A stretch of 36,942 bases of DNA from NCBI GenBank assembly GCA_946182865.1, contig CAMHAV010000009.1, positions 1-36,942 of the forward strand, written 5' to 3'. The stretch's first letter is position 1, and each line of letters opens with the position of its first letter. Made by a program: the position numbers and the translations under genes. The notes below the pieces were generated by a model. The model was not told the DNA's origin. It saw only the letters and a list, made by a program, of their open reading frames with translations, and did no database searches. The DNA is from an uncultured Clostridia bacterium (GTDB taxonomy: Bacteria > Bacillota > Clostridia > Oscillospirales > Acutalibacteraceae). Positions 8,211-15,346 of the stretch are shown piece after piece.

Positions 8211-8541
8211 CCGATTGTAAATATTGAGAAAAAACTCAGTTACGGGGTACGGTCAATGGAAAAGGGGGTCTTTTTTCTCCGTTTGTAACAAGGCAAATCT
8301 TGCTATGGGGCTGTTTTGGTATTCGCCCATCCCCGTTGCAAATCTGAGCGCGTCTTGCAAGCTCGGCTTCGCCTCACTCGTGGGGCTTTGCCCCACCCCC
8401 CGCAAGGGCGCTGCCCTTGACCTGCCAGGAGGAACAAGTTCCCAGATGACGCTTGTCGTCATCGGCTGGACTCCCGCGCTCGCATTCGCTCGCTAATTAC
8501 GCTTCGCTTTTTCTTCTTTTTCTTTTATTTTTACAATCGCC
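8211..8541. repeat. MITE-like element with 10-bp inverted ends and internal hairpins
   Basis: The gene-free stretch between hen1 and dapB is bounded by CGATTGTAAA (8212-8221) and its exact inverse TTTACAATCG (about 8531-8540). Inside are three compact perfect hairpins: GTGGGGC-TTT-GCCCCAC (8380-8396), CAAGGGC-GCT-GCCCTTG (8403-8419) and GATGACG-CTTGT-CGTCATC (8445-8463). A GCGCTCGCATTCGCTCGCT block near 8476-8495 is shared, inverted, with the repeat behind dapA (10873-10890). A 90-codon open frame on the plus strand (8224-8496) runs through all these hairpins and is not a credible gene. Non-autonomous mobile element or structured intergenic repeat is the best description; no transposase is present and no target duplication was established. 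Confidence 0.5.
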
Positions 8542-8544
8542 TAT

Positions 8545-8605
8545 GTAAAAAAGCCGCCCGGAAGCATGTAGCATCGAAGCAACGATATACATTCTTCCGG
8601 GTGGC
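8545..8605 (-). terminator. Terminator of the dap operon
   Basis: On the minus strand GCCACCCGGAAG (8594-8605) pairs with CTTCCGGGCGGC (8553-8564), one mismatch, followed by TTTTTTAC. It lies 30 nt behind the dapB stop. Confidence 0.85.
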
Positions 8606-8635
8606 GCAGGTTACCTATGATAAAGGTTATGCCGA

Positions 8636-9394
8636 TTATGACGCGGCGATCACATCGCCCATATCGTACAGCCCCGGCTCTCTGCCGCTCATATAAATGG
8701 CGGCATTGACCGCTCCCGACGCAAAAACGCCGCGGGACTGCGCGGTATGCTTGATGGACACCACTTCGTCATGTCCGGCAAAAATAACCTCATGCACGCC
8801 GACAATGGTGCCGCCGCGCACGGAATGAATACCGATTTCGTTTCTTTCACGTTTTCTGCGCACGCTGTGACGGTCATACTCATAACGCGCGTCATAGGGG
8901 ACTTCCTCGCTGATCGCGTTGGCGATCATCAGCGCGGTGCCGCTGGGAGCATCGAGCTTGCGGTGATGGTGCTGCTCCACGATTTCCACATCAAAGCTGT
9001 CGCCCAATACCTGCGCCGCTTTTCGGGAGAGCGCAATCAGAAGATTGATACCCAGGGACATATTGCCGGAATGGAACAGCGCCACCTTTTTGGCGGCTTC
9101 CTTTATCTGCGCCATCTGTCCGTCGGAATAGCCGGTGGTGCAGAGGACGGCGGGCATCTGTTTTTCCACGGCCGCAGTCAGAATGGAATCGAGCGTGCTG
9201 GGGTGGGAAAAGTCGATAATGACGTCGGCGTTCTCGGTCACATCCGCGATATTGGCGTACACCTGATAGCCCTGCGTCGCGGCGGTGTTCACATCCACAC
9301 CCGCGACGATCTCGCAGTCGTCCCGCTCGCGGACAATGTCGGTAATGGCGGCGCCCATTTTGCCGTTGCAGCCGCACAGAATGATTTTTGTCAT
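8636..9394 (-). CDS. dapB: 4-hydroxy-tetrahydrodipicolinate reductase
   Basis: DapB, 252 residues, reduces hydroxy-tetrahydrodipicolinate with NAD(P)H in the diaminopimelate/lysine pathway. The Rossmann nucleotide motif is CGCNGKMG (7-14). The catalytic/substrate segment EQHHHRKLDAPSGTA (140-154) holds the general-acid His 143 and Lys 146 region. GNMSLGINLL is also typical. ATG at 9394 has GAAAGGAAG upstream. It is the last gene of the asd-dapA cluster, from which it is separated by three small genes, and it is followed by a strong terminator. Confidence 0.96.
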   Translation of the reverse strand: MTKIILCGCNGKMGAAITDIVRERDDCEIVAGVDVNTAATQGYQVYANIADVTENADVIIDFSHPSTLDSILTAAVEKQMPAVLCTTGYSDGQMAQIKEAAKKVALFHSGNMSLGINLLIALSRKAAQVLGDSFDVEIVEQHHHRKLDAPSGTALMIANAISEEVPYDARYEYDRHSVRRKRERNEIGIHSVRGGTIVGVHEVIFAGHDEVVSIKHTAQSRGVFASGAVNAAIYMSGREPGLYDMGDVIAAS

Positions 9395-9422
9395 GGTTTT
9401 ATACTTCCTTTCAGGTTTTGTG

Positions 9423-10052
9423 TTACATCAAAACGGCTTGTCTGTCCTCAAGCCGAACAATATCGCCCGTTTCATGGCATTCATATCGTGTCATGTCGGC
9501 GTATACGGCTAACGGCTTCCTGATCAGCGCAAACGGGCAGGCATTGCATTGTCCGTTTGCGGCGAATTCTGCGGCAGCGGTATAATCGTCATCCAGTTCC
9601 AAACCCGTCTGCACCATCGCCGCGCCCGTGTTTCTCATCACGCCCGCCGCAAGGCGCGCCAGTGCCTCGACGGCTGTGCGTTTGTATATCCAGCCGCCGT
9701 GTCCGCTCCGGTGAAACATTTCACGTTCCGGAACAATCAGTTCAAACACATACCGTCCCTCGCGTGGTTCGTTGTTGAGGAAGAAGCCCCGTACTTCTGT
9801 AAATCCGCCGTAATTCAATAAAATCTGCCGGTAGTCGTGGGAAAAATGCTCGTCAAATCCCAGCATAAAGTTATTTTCCAGTTTGCTTTGATTGACAGCG
9901 GCTATTTCGTCGAGCGACAGCGCTGCGTCCTCCCGATAGCCGCCCGCAAAGGTCGCTCCGCCCTCCGCAAAGGCGGCATACAGCCGCCTGACGGTGTCAG
10001 GGGTGATCGCGGCGCGGTCATATTCAAACCGGACGGAATAATAAGCGGGCAA
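9423..10052 (-). CDS. Uncharacterised protein in dap operon
   Basis: A 209-residue protein of unknown function. TTG at 10052 is preferred because AAGGAG lies 8 nt upstream; GTG at 10061 is the alternative. The sequence is soluble-looking, with no signal peptide or membrane segment. It has a first strand YYSVRFEYDR, the block NNFMLGFDEHFSHDYRQ, and a late NACPFAL. N-terminal features suggest an immunity or SUKH-neighbour type protein, but that is only an impression. It lies 28 nt before dapB and 40 nt after the zinc-ribbon gene, so the three unknown genes and dapB are probably one transcript. Confidence 0.7.
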   Translation of the reverse strand: MPAYYSVRFEYDRAAITPDTVRRLYAAFAEGGATFAGGYREDAALSLDEIAAVNQSKLENNFMLGFDEHFSHDYRQILLNYGGFTEVRGFFLNNEPREGRYVFELIVPEREMFHRSGHGGWIYKRTAVEALARLAAGVMRNTGAAMVQTGLELDDDYTAAAEFAANGQCNACPFALIRKPLAVYADMTRYECHETGDIVRLEDRQAVLM

Positions 10053-10091
10053 GCCTCTCACTCCTTCCCGCAAAAAATCGTGTTGTGTCTT

Positions 10092-10331
10092 TTATTGTGT
10101 AATTTTCGTATCGAAGATCATCTTTTGGCAATGCTCGCAGTAATACGCCTCCATGCGAAAACATCCAAGGGGATTATATTTCGAGGCTTCCAACTGTCCC
10201 TTGCCGCCGATGAGCCTGTCCATTTTCTCCCATACGTCGGACGGTCTGTCAGGCGTCCAGATCACGGGCCTGCTTCCGGCGCCCTGTATGCTGCCTTTCT
10301 GCATTTCTGCGTGACAATAAGGACATTGCAT
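10092..10331 (-). CDS. Small zinc-ribbon protein, DUF6487-like
   Basis: A 79-residue protein with two CxxC knuckles: MQCPYCHAEMQKG at the N-terminus and YCEHCQKMIFD at the C-terminus, expected to bind one zinc. The pattern of CPYC-x-EM-x-KG-x-IQ followed by a Trp-containing middle part is that of DUF6487. The function of this family is unknown; PF20097 would be the matching model if recall is right. ATG at 10331 has GGAG in AAAGGAGTGACAGGACA upstream. Confidence 0.75.
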   Translation of the reverse strand: MQCPYCHAEMQKGSIQGAGSRPVIWTPDRPSDVWEKMDRLIGGKGQLEASKYNPLGCFRMEAYYCEHCQKMIFDTKITQ

Positions 10332-10373
10332 TGTCCTGTCACTCCTTTCCCTTTATGAAATCTCTCTTCTGCT

Positions 10374-10742
10374 TTATTCAAAAAATTCCCGCATGGAATC
10401 CGCCGCAGCGGTTTCCCCGCCGCTGTCCCACAAATAGATTTTGCCGTCCGGTTTGAGGTAGTAGGGATTGCCCGCGCCATCATCGGAAAAAACAACGCCA
10501 TCTATACCGTATTCCTCACGGTAAAAGCCTGTCCATCTGACCATCTCGGACAAGGGATAGACAATCCAGCCGACGCGTTCCGTTTCGCTCGTGACGGGGT
10601 GGCGCATGGTTTCCATCACACCGTCGCTTTGGCTGAGGATGCGCCGCAGCACATCGGGCAGGGCGAAAAAGTCGTCCGTCTGAGCGGCAGGCGCAAAGGT
10701 TTCTATGTGCCCGTCGTACTTTTCCGCAATCCATGAAAGCAT
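10374..10742 (-). CDS. SMI1/KNR4 (SUKH)-like small protein
   Basis: A 122-residue soluble protein. The segment GVVFSDDGAGNPYYLKPDGKIYLWD is laid out like the core of SUKH/SMI1-KNR4 proteins (FSDDGAGNxYxLxxDGxIYxWD). Many bacterial SUKH proteins are immunity proteins against contact-dependent or polymorphic toxins, but single chromosomal copies of unknown role are common. No toxin gene is adjacent here. ATG at 10742 is chosen because GGAGG lies 7 nt upstream; the ATG at 10760 precedes that site. It is the first gene after dapA in the minus direction, behind the repeat at 10813-10890. Confidence 0.7.
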   Translation of the reverse strand: MLSWIAEKYDGHIETFAPAAQTDDFFALPDVLRRILSQSDGVMETMRHPVTSETERVGWIVYPLSEMVRWTGFYREEYGIDGVVFSDDGAGNPYYLKPDGKIYLWDSGGETAAADSMREFFE

Positions 10743-10763
10743 CCCTGACCCTCCCGTCATTAC

Positions 10764-10802
10764 AACACATGCTTCCGGTCGGAATCACAACCGAAAGCAT
10801 GT
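10764..10802. repeat. Inverted repeat between dapA and the SUKH-like gene
   Basis: ACATGCTTcCGGT and ACCGaAAGCATGT form 13-nt arms with one mismatch and a loop of about 10 nt. No U-run follows on either strand, so it is not a typical terminator; it could protect the dapA mRNA end. Confidence 0.55.
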
Positions 10803-10812
10803 GAATTATTTT

Positions 10813-10890
10813 CAAGCCCGCAGGGCTTCCTCAACTATTCGTTATTCTTTATTCTTTATTCACTATTCTTTAAGCGAGCGAATGCGAGCG
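10813..10890 (-). repeat. Dispersed repeat abutting the dapA stop codon
   Basis: Hairpin AAGCCC-GCA-GGGCTT, then an A/T tract made of TATTCTTTATTC and CACTATTC units, then GCGAGCGAATGCGAGCG next to the dapA stop. The copy at 11874-11944 behind asd has the same order of parts. Confidence 0.7.
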
Positions 10891-11778
10891 TCAGATAAGT
10901 CCGTGCTTGGTCATGGTAGCGGCGAGCTTATCCTTGGCGGCCTCGGTCATCTCAAAGAGCGGCATACGGCAGGGACCCGCCTTCATGCCCATCATGTTGA
11001 GGGCTTCCTTGACCGGAATGGGGTTGACGTCGATGAAGAGATCATTGCAGAGATCAAGGTATTCGAGCTGGAGCGCCGCGCTTTCCTTGACCTTGCCGTC
11101 AAAGTAAAGCTGGCAGATGTTGTGGGTCACTTCAGGCGCGACATTGGCGAGCACGGAAATGACGCCCTTGCCGCCGAGCGACAGCAGCGGGACAATCTGG
11201 TCGTCGTTGCCGGAATAAATGTCCAGCTCATCGCCGCACAGCGCGCGAATCTTGGCCACCTGCGAGATGTTGCCGCTGGCTTCCTTGATGGCGACGATGT
11301 TCTGGTACTTGGAAAGTTCATACGCCGTTTCGGGAGCGATATTCACGCCGGTTCTGCTCTGCACGCTGTAGAGGATGATGGGCGCGTCCACATTGCTGGC
11401 GATGGTGCCGAAATGCGCCACCAGACCGCGCTGCGAAGTCTTGTTGTAGTAAGGCGTGACCAGCAGCAGACCGTCCGCACCCATGGCCGCGGCTTCTCTC
11501 GAAAGCTCGATGGCGAATTTGGTGTCATTGCTGCCCGTGCCTGCAATGACCGGCACTCTGCCCGCCGTATGGTCGATGGCGAACTTGATGACGCTGCAAT
11601 GCTCTTCCTCGCCCAGCGTGGAGGATTCACCCGTTGTGCCGCAGGTAATGATGGCGTCTACCTTGTTTTCAATCTGAAAGTCAATGAGATCGGCATACGC
11701 GTCGTAATTGACAGAGCCGTCCTCGTTCATGGGGGTGACAATGGCAACGCCCGCCCCCGTAAAAATGGTATTCTTCAT
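10891..11778 (-). CDS. dapA: 4-hydroxy-tetrahydrodipicolinate synthase
   Basis: DapA, 295 residues, condenses pyruvate with aspartate semialdehyde, the first committed step to diaminopimelate and lysine. The pyruvate-binding motif CGTTGES (Thr 48, Thr 49), catalytic Tyr 137, Arg 142 and the Schiff-base lysine in AIKEASGN (Lys 165) are all in place. The segment after the Tyr reads YSVQSRTG where most family members have YNVPSRTG or YNVPGRTG, so Asn and Pro are replaced. ATG at 11778 has GAAGGA 8 nt upstream. It follows asd and shares the lysine riboswitch upstream of asd unless the region at 11779-11870 holds its own promoter. Confidence 0.96.
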   Translation of the reverse strand: MKNTIFTGAGVAIVTPMNEDGSVNYDAYADLIDFQIENKVDAIITCGTTGESSTLGEEEHCSVIKFAIDHTAGRVPVIAGTGSNDTKFAIELSREAAAMGADGLLLVTPYYNKTSQRGLVAHFGTIASNVDAPIILYSVQSRTGVNIAPETAYELSKYQNIVAIKEASGNISQVAKIRALCGDELDIYSGNDDQIVPLLSLGGKGVISVLANVAPEVTHNICQLYFDGKVKESAALQLEYLDLCNDLFIDVNPIPVKEALNMMGMKAGPCRMPLFEMTEAAKDKLAATMTKHGLI

Positions 11779-11836
11779 GCGACAAGTCCTTCTTTCTATG
11801 TCAAAATGAATATTTTATTTTTTTACTATAGTATGC

Positions 11837-11860
11837 ATCGGTCACAATAAAGTGACCGAT
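11837..11860 (-). promoter_or_regulatory. Perfect inverted repeat upstream of dapA
   Basis: ATCGGTCAC and GTGACCGAT (9 bp each, 6-nt spacer) lie about 60 nt upstream of the dapA ATG. No U-run follows it on the minus strand. A GCATACTATAG stretch just downstream could hold a -10 box, but I see no good -35 box. It may be an operator or an mRNA hairpin. Confidence 0.45.
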
Positions 11861-11873
11861 CCACACTCTATTC

Positions 11874-11944
11874 CAAGCCCGCAGGGCTTCCGAAACTATT
11901 CTTTATTCTCTATTCTTTATTCACTATTCATTTAGCGAAGCGCC
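11874..11944 (-). repeat. Dispersed repeat abutting the asd stop codon
   Basis: Same composition as the copy at 10813-10890: AAGCCC-GCA-GGGCTT hairpin, ATTCTTTATTC/CACTATTC tract, then GCGAAGCGC ending at the asd stop codon. Confidence 0.7.
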
Positions 11945-13027
11945 TCAGTCCATCCAGCCCTGTGCGCAGAGGAGTTCCGCCATAAGGACAGCGCCGCCTG
12001 CCGCGCCGCGGAGGGTGTTGTGGGAGAGACAGACAAATTTGTAGTCATACTGGGTGTCTTCGCGCAGACGGCCGCAGCTCACAGCCATGCCGCCCTCGAG
12101 ATTTCTGTCGAGCTTGGCCTGCGGTCTGTTGTCTTCTTCAAAATAGTGGATGAACTGCTTGGGCGCGCTGGGCAGACCGAGTTTCTGGGGTTCGCCCGCA
12201 AAATTCGCCCATTTCTCTTTGATTTCCTCGATGGAGGGCTTGTTTTTGAATCTCACAAAGACCGCCGCCGTGTGACCGTCGGAAACGGGAACGCGCAGGC
12301 ATTGGGTGGTGATGCGGATATCGTCGCGGAAGGTGATCTTGCCGTCCTCATATTTACCCCAGACTTTGAGGGGTTCTTTCTCGGATTTTTCTTCCTCGCC
12401 GCCGATGAAGGGGATGAGGTTGTCAACCATTTCGGGCCATGTCTCAAAATTCTTGCCCGCGCCGGAGATCGCCTGATAGGTGCAGGCGAGCACATCCTCC
12501 ACGCCGTACTCAAGCAAGGGAGTGAGGGCGGGAACATAGCTCTGAATGGAGCAGTTGGATTTCACGGAAATAAAGCCGCGCTTGGTGCCGAGACGCTTGC
12601 GCTGTGCCTCGATGATCCGGGAATGATCGGCGTTGATCTCGGGGATGATCATGGGAACGTCCTCGGTAAAGCGGTTGGCGCTGTTGTTGGACATAACGGG
12701 GCATTCATGCTTGGCGTATTTTTCCTCGAGTGCCTTGATCTCGTCTTTCTTCATATCCACCGCGCAGAAAACGAAATCCACCATAGAGGTGATCTTTTCG
12801 ATATCCGCGTCCGCGTCGAGAATCACCATATCTTCCATCTCGGCGGGCATAGGGGTGGCGAGTTTCCAGCGGGAGCCGACTGCCTCTTTGTATGTTTTGC
12901 CTGCGGAACGCGCGCTTGCCGCCAGAACGACGACCTTGAACCACGGATGACCGGAGAGCAGTGTCGCAAATCTCTGACCGACCATACCTGTTGCTCCGAT
13001 AATACCTACCTGATAGGACTCTTTCAT
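11945..13027 (-). CDS. asd: Aspartate-semialdehyde dehydrogenase, archaeal/fungal-type
   Basis: Asd, 360 residues, reduces aspartyl phosphate to aspartate semialdehyde with NADPH, the branch point to lysine, threonine and methionine. NADP motif GIIGATGMVGQRF (8-20); catalytic cysteine in SVKSNCSIQS (Cys 159); active-site His in VSDGHTAAV (His 252). SNCS instead of the GGNCT of E. coli-type enzymes places it in the archaeal/yeast-like subfamily (TIGR00978). ATG at 13027 has GGAGG 9 nt upstream; the longer open frame runs into the riboswitch. It is the first gene of the operon under lysine riboswitch control. Confidence 0.95.
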   Translation of the reverse strand: MKESYQVGIIGATGMVGQRFATLLSGHPWFKVVVLAASARSAGKTYKEAVGSRWKLATPMPAEMEDMVILDADADIEKITSMVDFVFCAVDMKKDEIKALEEKYAKHECPVMSNNSANRFTEDVPMIIPEINADHSRIIEAQRKRLGTKRGFISVKSNCSIQSYVPALTPLLEYGVEDVLACTYQAISGAGKNFETWPEMVDNLIPFIGGEEEKSEKEPLKVWGKYEDGKITFRDDIRITTQCLRVPVSDGHTAAVFVRFKNKPSIEEIKEKWANFAGEPQKLGLPSAPKQFIHYFEEDNRPQAKLDRNLEGGMAVSCGRLREDTQYDYKFVCLSHNTLRGAAGGAVLMAELLCAQGWMD

Positions 13028-13058
13028 ACCGTAAAACCTCCGGAAAAATAAAATTAAT

Positions 13059-13082
13059 AAAAAAACCGGTTGAATACCGGCT
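13059..13082 (-). terminator. Riboswitch-linked terminator before asd
   Basis: On the minus strand CCGGT-ATTCA-ACCGG is followed by TTTTTTT, 32 nt upstream of the asd start and downstream of the lysine aptamer. The preceding GGATAG could compete with the aptamer's closing stem strand. Confidence 0.8.
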
Positions 13083-13159
13083 ATCCATGCGCTATAATAA
13101 TATTCACTGGCTGTCTGCCTGCGCACACGGCCGTTTGAAATTCATCACAGCTTCACAAA

Positions 13160-13331
13160 GATAGCACTCCATCAAATAATGATGACAGTGGTACGGCTGT
13201 TGACCGCACCCCCAGGCACCCGCCGCGCCATTCACGGACAGACCCTTCGGCGGCACAACCTTTCTCATCGACCTGCTGTCGGCAATGGCTGCCTCGGTCG
13301 GCGGTACTGTTTTGAATGCCGCGCCTCTATC
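13160..13331 (-). promoter_or_regulatory. Lysine riboswitch (L box)
   Basis: The minus-strand leader of asd shows the lysine-aptamer signature: 5' GATAGAGGCGCGG, an AGTA element, GAGAAAGG, GCCGCCGAAG, GGGTCTGTCCGTGAATGG, GGGTGCCTGGG, an ACTGTCA strand, and the closing GGAGTGCTATC that pairs with the 5' GATAG. Length (172 nt) fits RF00168. Known L boxes bind lysine and favour the downstream terminator, here at 13059-13082. It controls asd, dapA and probably the genes to dapB. Confidence 0.9.
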
Positions 13332-13354
13332 GGTATTCTGTTTTCTTGTTTTTT

Positions 13355-13382
13355 ATTATAACGCGAATTCGCCAAATGTCAA
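13355..13382 (-). promoter_or_regulatory. Promoter of the asd-dap operon
   Basis: Minus strand: consensus TTGACA (13377-13382), 16-bp spacer containing GAATTC, consensus TATAAT (13355-13360). The start of transcription would lie about 15 nt before the riboswitch aptamer. Confidence 0.9.
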
Positions 13383-13500
13383 GGGTTTTGCCGCAAATCG
13401 CGTTATTTTACATAATATGCAGGAGATGACGGGAGATGCGGGATGATTTTTAGTGATTTGCACATTTTTTCTCATATTTTTGAAAAGGACGGAGAACGAT

Positions 13501-14526
13501 ATGAAAACATCGGATTTTTACTATGACCTGCCGCAGGAGCTGATCGCCCAGCATCCCATCGAGCCGCGTGACGCTTCCCGCCTGCTGGTGATGGACAGAG
13601 CCAGCGGAGAAATACAGCACAGGCATTTCCGGGATGTGATAGATTATCTCACACCGGACGACTGCCTGATTCTTAACGATTCCCGCGTGCTGCCCGCCCG
13701 GATCTTCGGCGTGAAAGAAGGCGGTGAGTCGGTCAACGAATTTCTGCTGCTCACGCAAAAGGAACAGAAGGTGTGGGAATGCCTCACCAAACCCGGCAAA
13801 CGTGCCAAGGTCGGCACGCGCTTTGTTTTTGGCGAGGGGCTGATGACGGGCGAAGTCATCGAAGTGCTGGACGACGGCAACCGCATTGTCCGCTTTGACT
13901 GCGAGGACGAATTTTTCTCCGTACTCGACCGCATCGGACAAATGCCCCTCCCCCCCTACATCACCGAAAAGCTGGAGGACAAGGAACGCTATCAGACGGT
14001 GTATGCGCGGGAACTGGGTTCGGCGGCTGCGCCTACGGCGGGACTGCACTTTACCAACGAACTGCTCCAAAAAATCCGTGCCAAAGGCGTGAAAATCGGG
14101 TACGTCACCCTGCATGTGGGACTCGGCACCTTCCGCCCCGTGAAAGTGGACGACGTCAACAACCATGTCATGCATTCCGAGCATTACTGCCTGCCCCAAG
14201 AAACCGCCGACCTCATCAACGAAACCCACGCGCGGGGGGGCCGTGTCATCTCCGTCGGCACCACGAGCTGCCGCACGCTGGAATCCTGCCCTGTCGTGGA
14301 CGGCCAGATTCAGCCCGACGACGGCTGGACGCAGATTTTTATTTATCCGGGTTATTCGTTCAAGGTGATCGACGGGCTGATTACCAATTTCCACCTGCCC
14401 GAAAGCACGCTCATTATGCTGGTGTCCGCCTTTGCGGGCTACGATCATGTGATGAACGCCTACAAAATCGCAGTGGATGAGAAATACCGGTTTTTCTCCT
14501 TTGGCGACGCCTGTATGATTGTGTGA
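13501..14526 (+). CDS. queA: S-adenosylmethionine:tRNA ribosyltransferase-isomerase
   Basis: QueA, 341 residues, transfers and isomerises the ribosyl part of SAM to preQ1-modified tRNA, giving epoxyqueuosine. The typical start [30 protein letters not shown], the APTAGLHFT motif and [10 protein letters not shown] are all present. ATG at 13501 has GGACGGAGA upstream; an upstream frame from 13453 has no family match. It lies divergent to the asd leader. The partner tgt is 1.3 kb downstream, with a toxin-antitoxin pair and small genes between them. Confidence 0.96.
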   Translation: MKTSDFYYDLPQELIAQHPIEPRDASRLLVMDRASGEIQHRHFRDVIDYLTPDDCLILNDSRVLPARIFGVKEGGESVNEFLLLTQKEQKVWECLTKPGKRAKVGTRFVFGEGLMTGEVIEVLDDGNRIVRFDCEDEFFSVLDRIGQMPLPPYITEKLEDKERYQTVYARELGSAAAPTAGLHFTNELLQKIRAKGVKIGYVTLHVGLGTFRPVKVDDVNNHVMHSEHYCLPQETADLINETHARGGRVISVGTTSCRTLESCPVVDGQIQPDDGWTQIFIYPGYSFKVIDGLITNFHLPESTLIMLVSAFAGYDHVMNAYKIAVDEKYRFFSFGDACMIV

Positions 14527-14564
14527 TTAGTATATAATTTTGATAGCTTTTTACGGCAATATGA

Positions 14565-14593
14565 TTGACAAATGATATGAATTTGCGTATAAT
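14565..14593 (+). promoter_or_regulatory. Promoter of toxin-antitoxin operon
   Basis: Perfect TTGACA (14565-14570), 17-bp spacer, perfect TATAAT (14588-14593), 42 bp before the antitoxin ATG. The surroundings are AT-rich; antitoxins of this family usually repress their own promoter. Confidence 0.9.
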
Positions 14594-14635
14594 ATTGATA
14601 TAAAAATATAAAATCATAAAAAGGTGGTATGACGT

Positions 14636-14917
14636 ATGGCGCAAACCAGTGTAAACATCAGAATGGATGAGGCAACCAAGGTGGCTTTTGACCGTTTTTG
14701 CAGCGAAATCGGACTCTCTATGAGCGCCGCGTTCAATGTTTTTGCCAAAACAGTGGTCAGGGAACAAAGAATCCCCTTTGAATTGACGACGGAAATCCCC
14801 AACGCAGATACAATCGCCGCCATCAAGGAAGCGGAAGATTTTAAAGCACATCCCGAAAACTATAAAAGATATTCTTCTTTTGCCGAATTATTAAAAGAGG
14901 TGGAAGAAGATGCTTAA
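14636..14917 (+). CDS. RelB/DinJ family antitoxin
   Basis: A 93-residue antitoxin. The N-terminal ribbon-helix-helix (SVNIRMDEATKVAFDRFCSEIGLSMSAAFNVFAKTVV) is typical of DinJ/RelB and binds the operon's operator; the C-terminal acidic half (from about residue 55) should wrap the toxin. GGTGG is 8 nt before the ATG. Its stop overlaps the toxin start by 8 nt. Likely autoregulated together with the toxin. Confidence 0.9.
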   Translation: MAQTSVNIRMDEATKVAFDRFCSEIGLSMSAAFNVFAKTVVREQRIPFELTTEIPNADTIAAIKEAEDFKAHPENYKRYSSFAELLKEVEEDA

Positions 14918-15182
14918 AGTGGTCGCATCGGGAAAATTCAAAAAAGACTTAAAACTCGCTATCAAGCGCGGCTATAACATGACACTGATGGATGAAGTGG
15001 TTACTTCTTTGTCAAACAGAGAAATATTGCCTCCTAAATACCGAGATCATGACTTATCCGGCGATTACAAAGGATGCCGCGAATGTCATATTACTCCTGA
15101 TTGGCTTTTAATTTACGAAATTATTGAAGATGAGTTGGTACTTTACCTAACACGCACCGGCACACACAGCGATTTGTTTTAA
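14910..15182 (+). CDS. YafQ family ribosome-dependent mRNA interferase toxin
   Basis: A 90-residue RelE-superfamily toxin of the YafQ type. Basic N-terminus (KFKKDLKLAIKRG), then the YafQ active-site set: RDHDLSGDYKGCRECHITPDW with His 47, His 60, Asp 64, and the final TGTHSDLF with His 86 and Phe 90. These correspond to the catalytic residues known in E. coli YafQ, so the toxin looks intact. It would cut mRNA on the ribosome. Coupled by overlap to the antitoxin gene. The module sits between queA and tgt. Confidence 0.92.
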   Translation: MLKVVASGKFKKDLKLAIKRGYNMTLMDEVVTSLSNREILPPKYRDHDLSGDYKGCRECHITPDWLLIYEIIEDELVLYLTRTGTHSDLF

Positions 15183-15222
15183 CCTCATGTATTTCAAGGC
15201 GTCGGCGCAGAAAGGACACGCG

Positions 15223-15321
15223 ATGCATCTGTATCATTATTTTGATCGGTCAATAGGACCTTTCCGAAACCTATCCGATTTATCAGACGAAGAAGCGAAG
15301 AACCTGCTGCATGAAAAATAA
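15223..15321 (+). CDS. Short protein or truncated gene remnant
   Basis: ATG at 15223 with AAAGGA 7 nt upstream opens a 32-residue frame, MHLYHYFDRSIGPFRNLSDL and on to a stop at 15319-15321. It resembles the first 30 residues of a Clostridia family of about 100 residues that I recall only by its YHYF-x4-GPFxNLSDL start, so it is probably cut short. No function known. Confidence 0.4.
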   Translation: MHLYHYFDRSIGPFRNLSDLSDEEAKNLLHEK

Positions 15322-15346
15322 ATAAAATCACAGGAGGCAAGCGATT

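Noticed and set aside
8224..8496. A 90-codon plus-strand open frame upstream of hen1
   Set aside because: It passes straight through three perfect hairpins of the repeat element, has no ribosome site, and its composition follows the repeats.
10705..11850. A 381-codon plus-strand frame opposite dapA
   Set aside because: It is the antisense of dapA, which has all active-site motifs, a ribosome site and operon context; the antisense product is low-complexity and matches no family.
13450..14448. A 332-codon minus-strand frame opposite queA
   Set aside because: Mirror frame of a clear queA gene; such long antisense frames are common in GC-rich codon usage.
14571..14640. A DNA palindrome as operator for the toxin-antitoxin promoter
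   Set aside because: The stretch is AT-rich and several weak palindromes are possible; none stood out.
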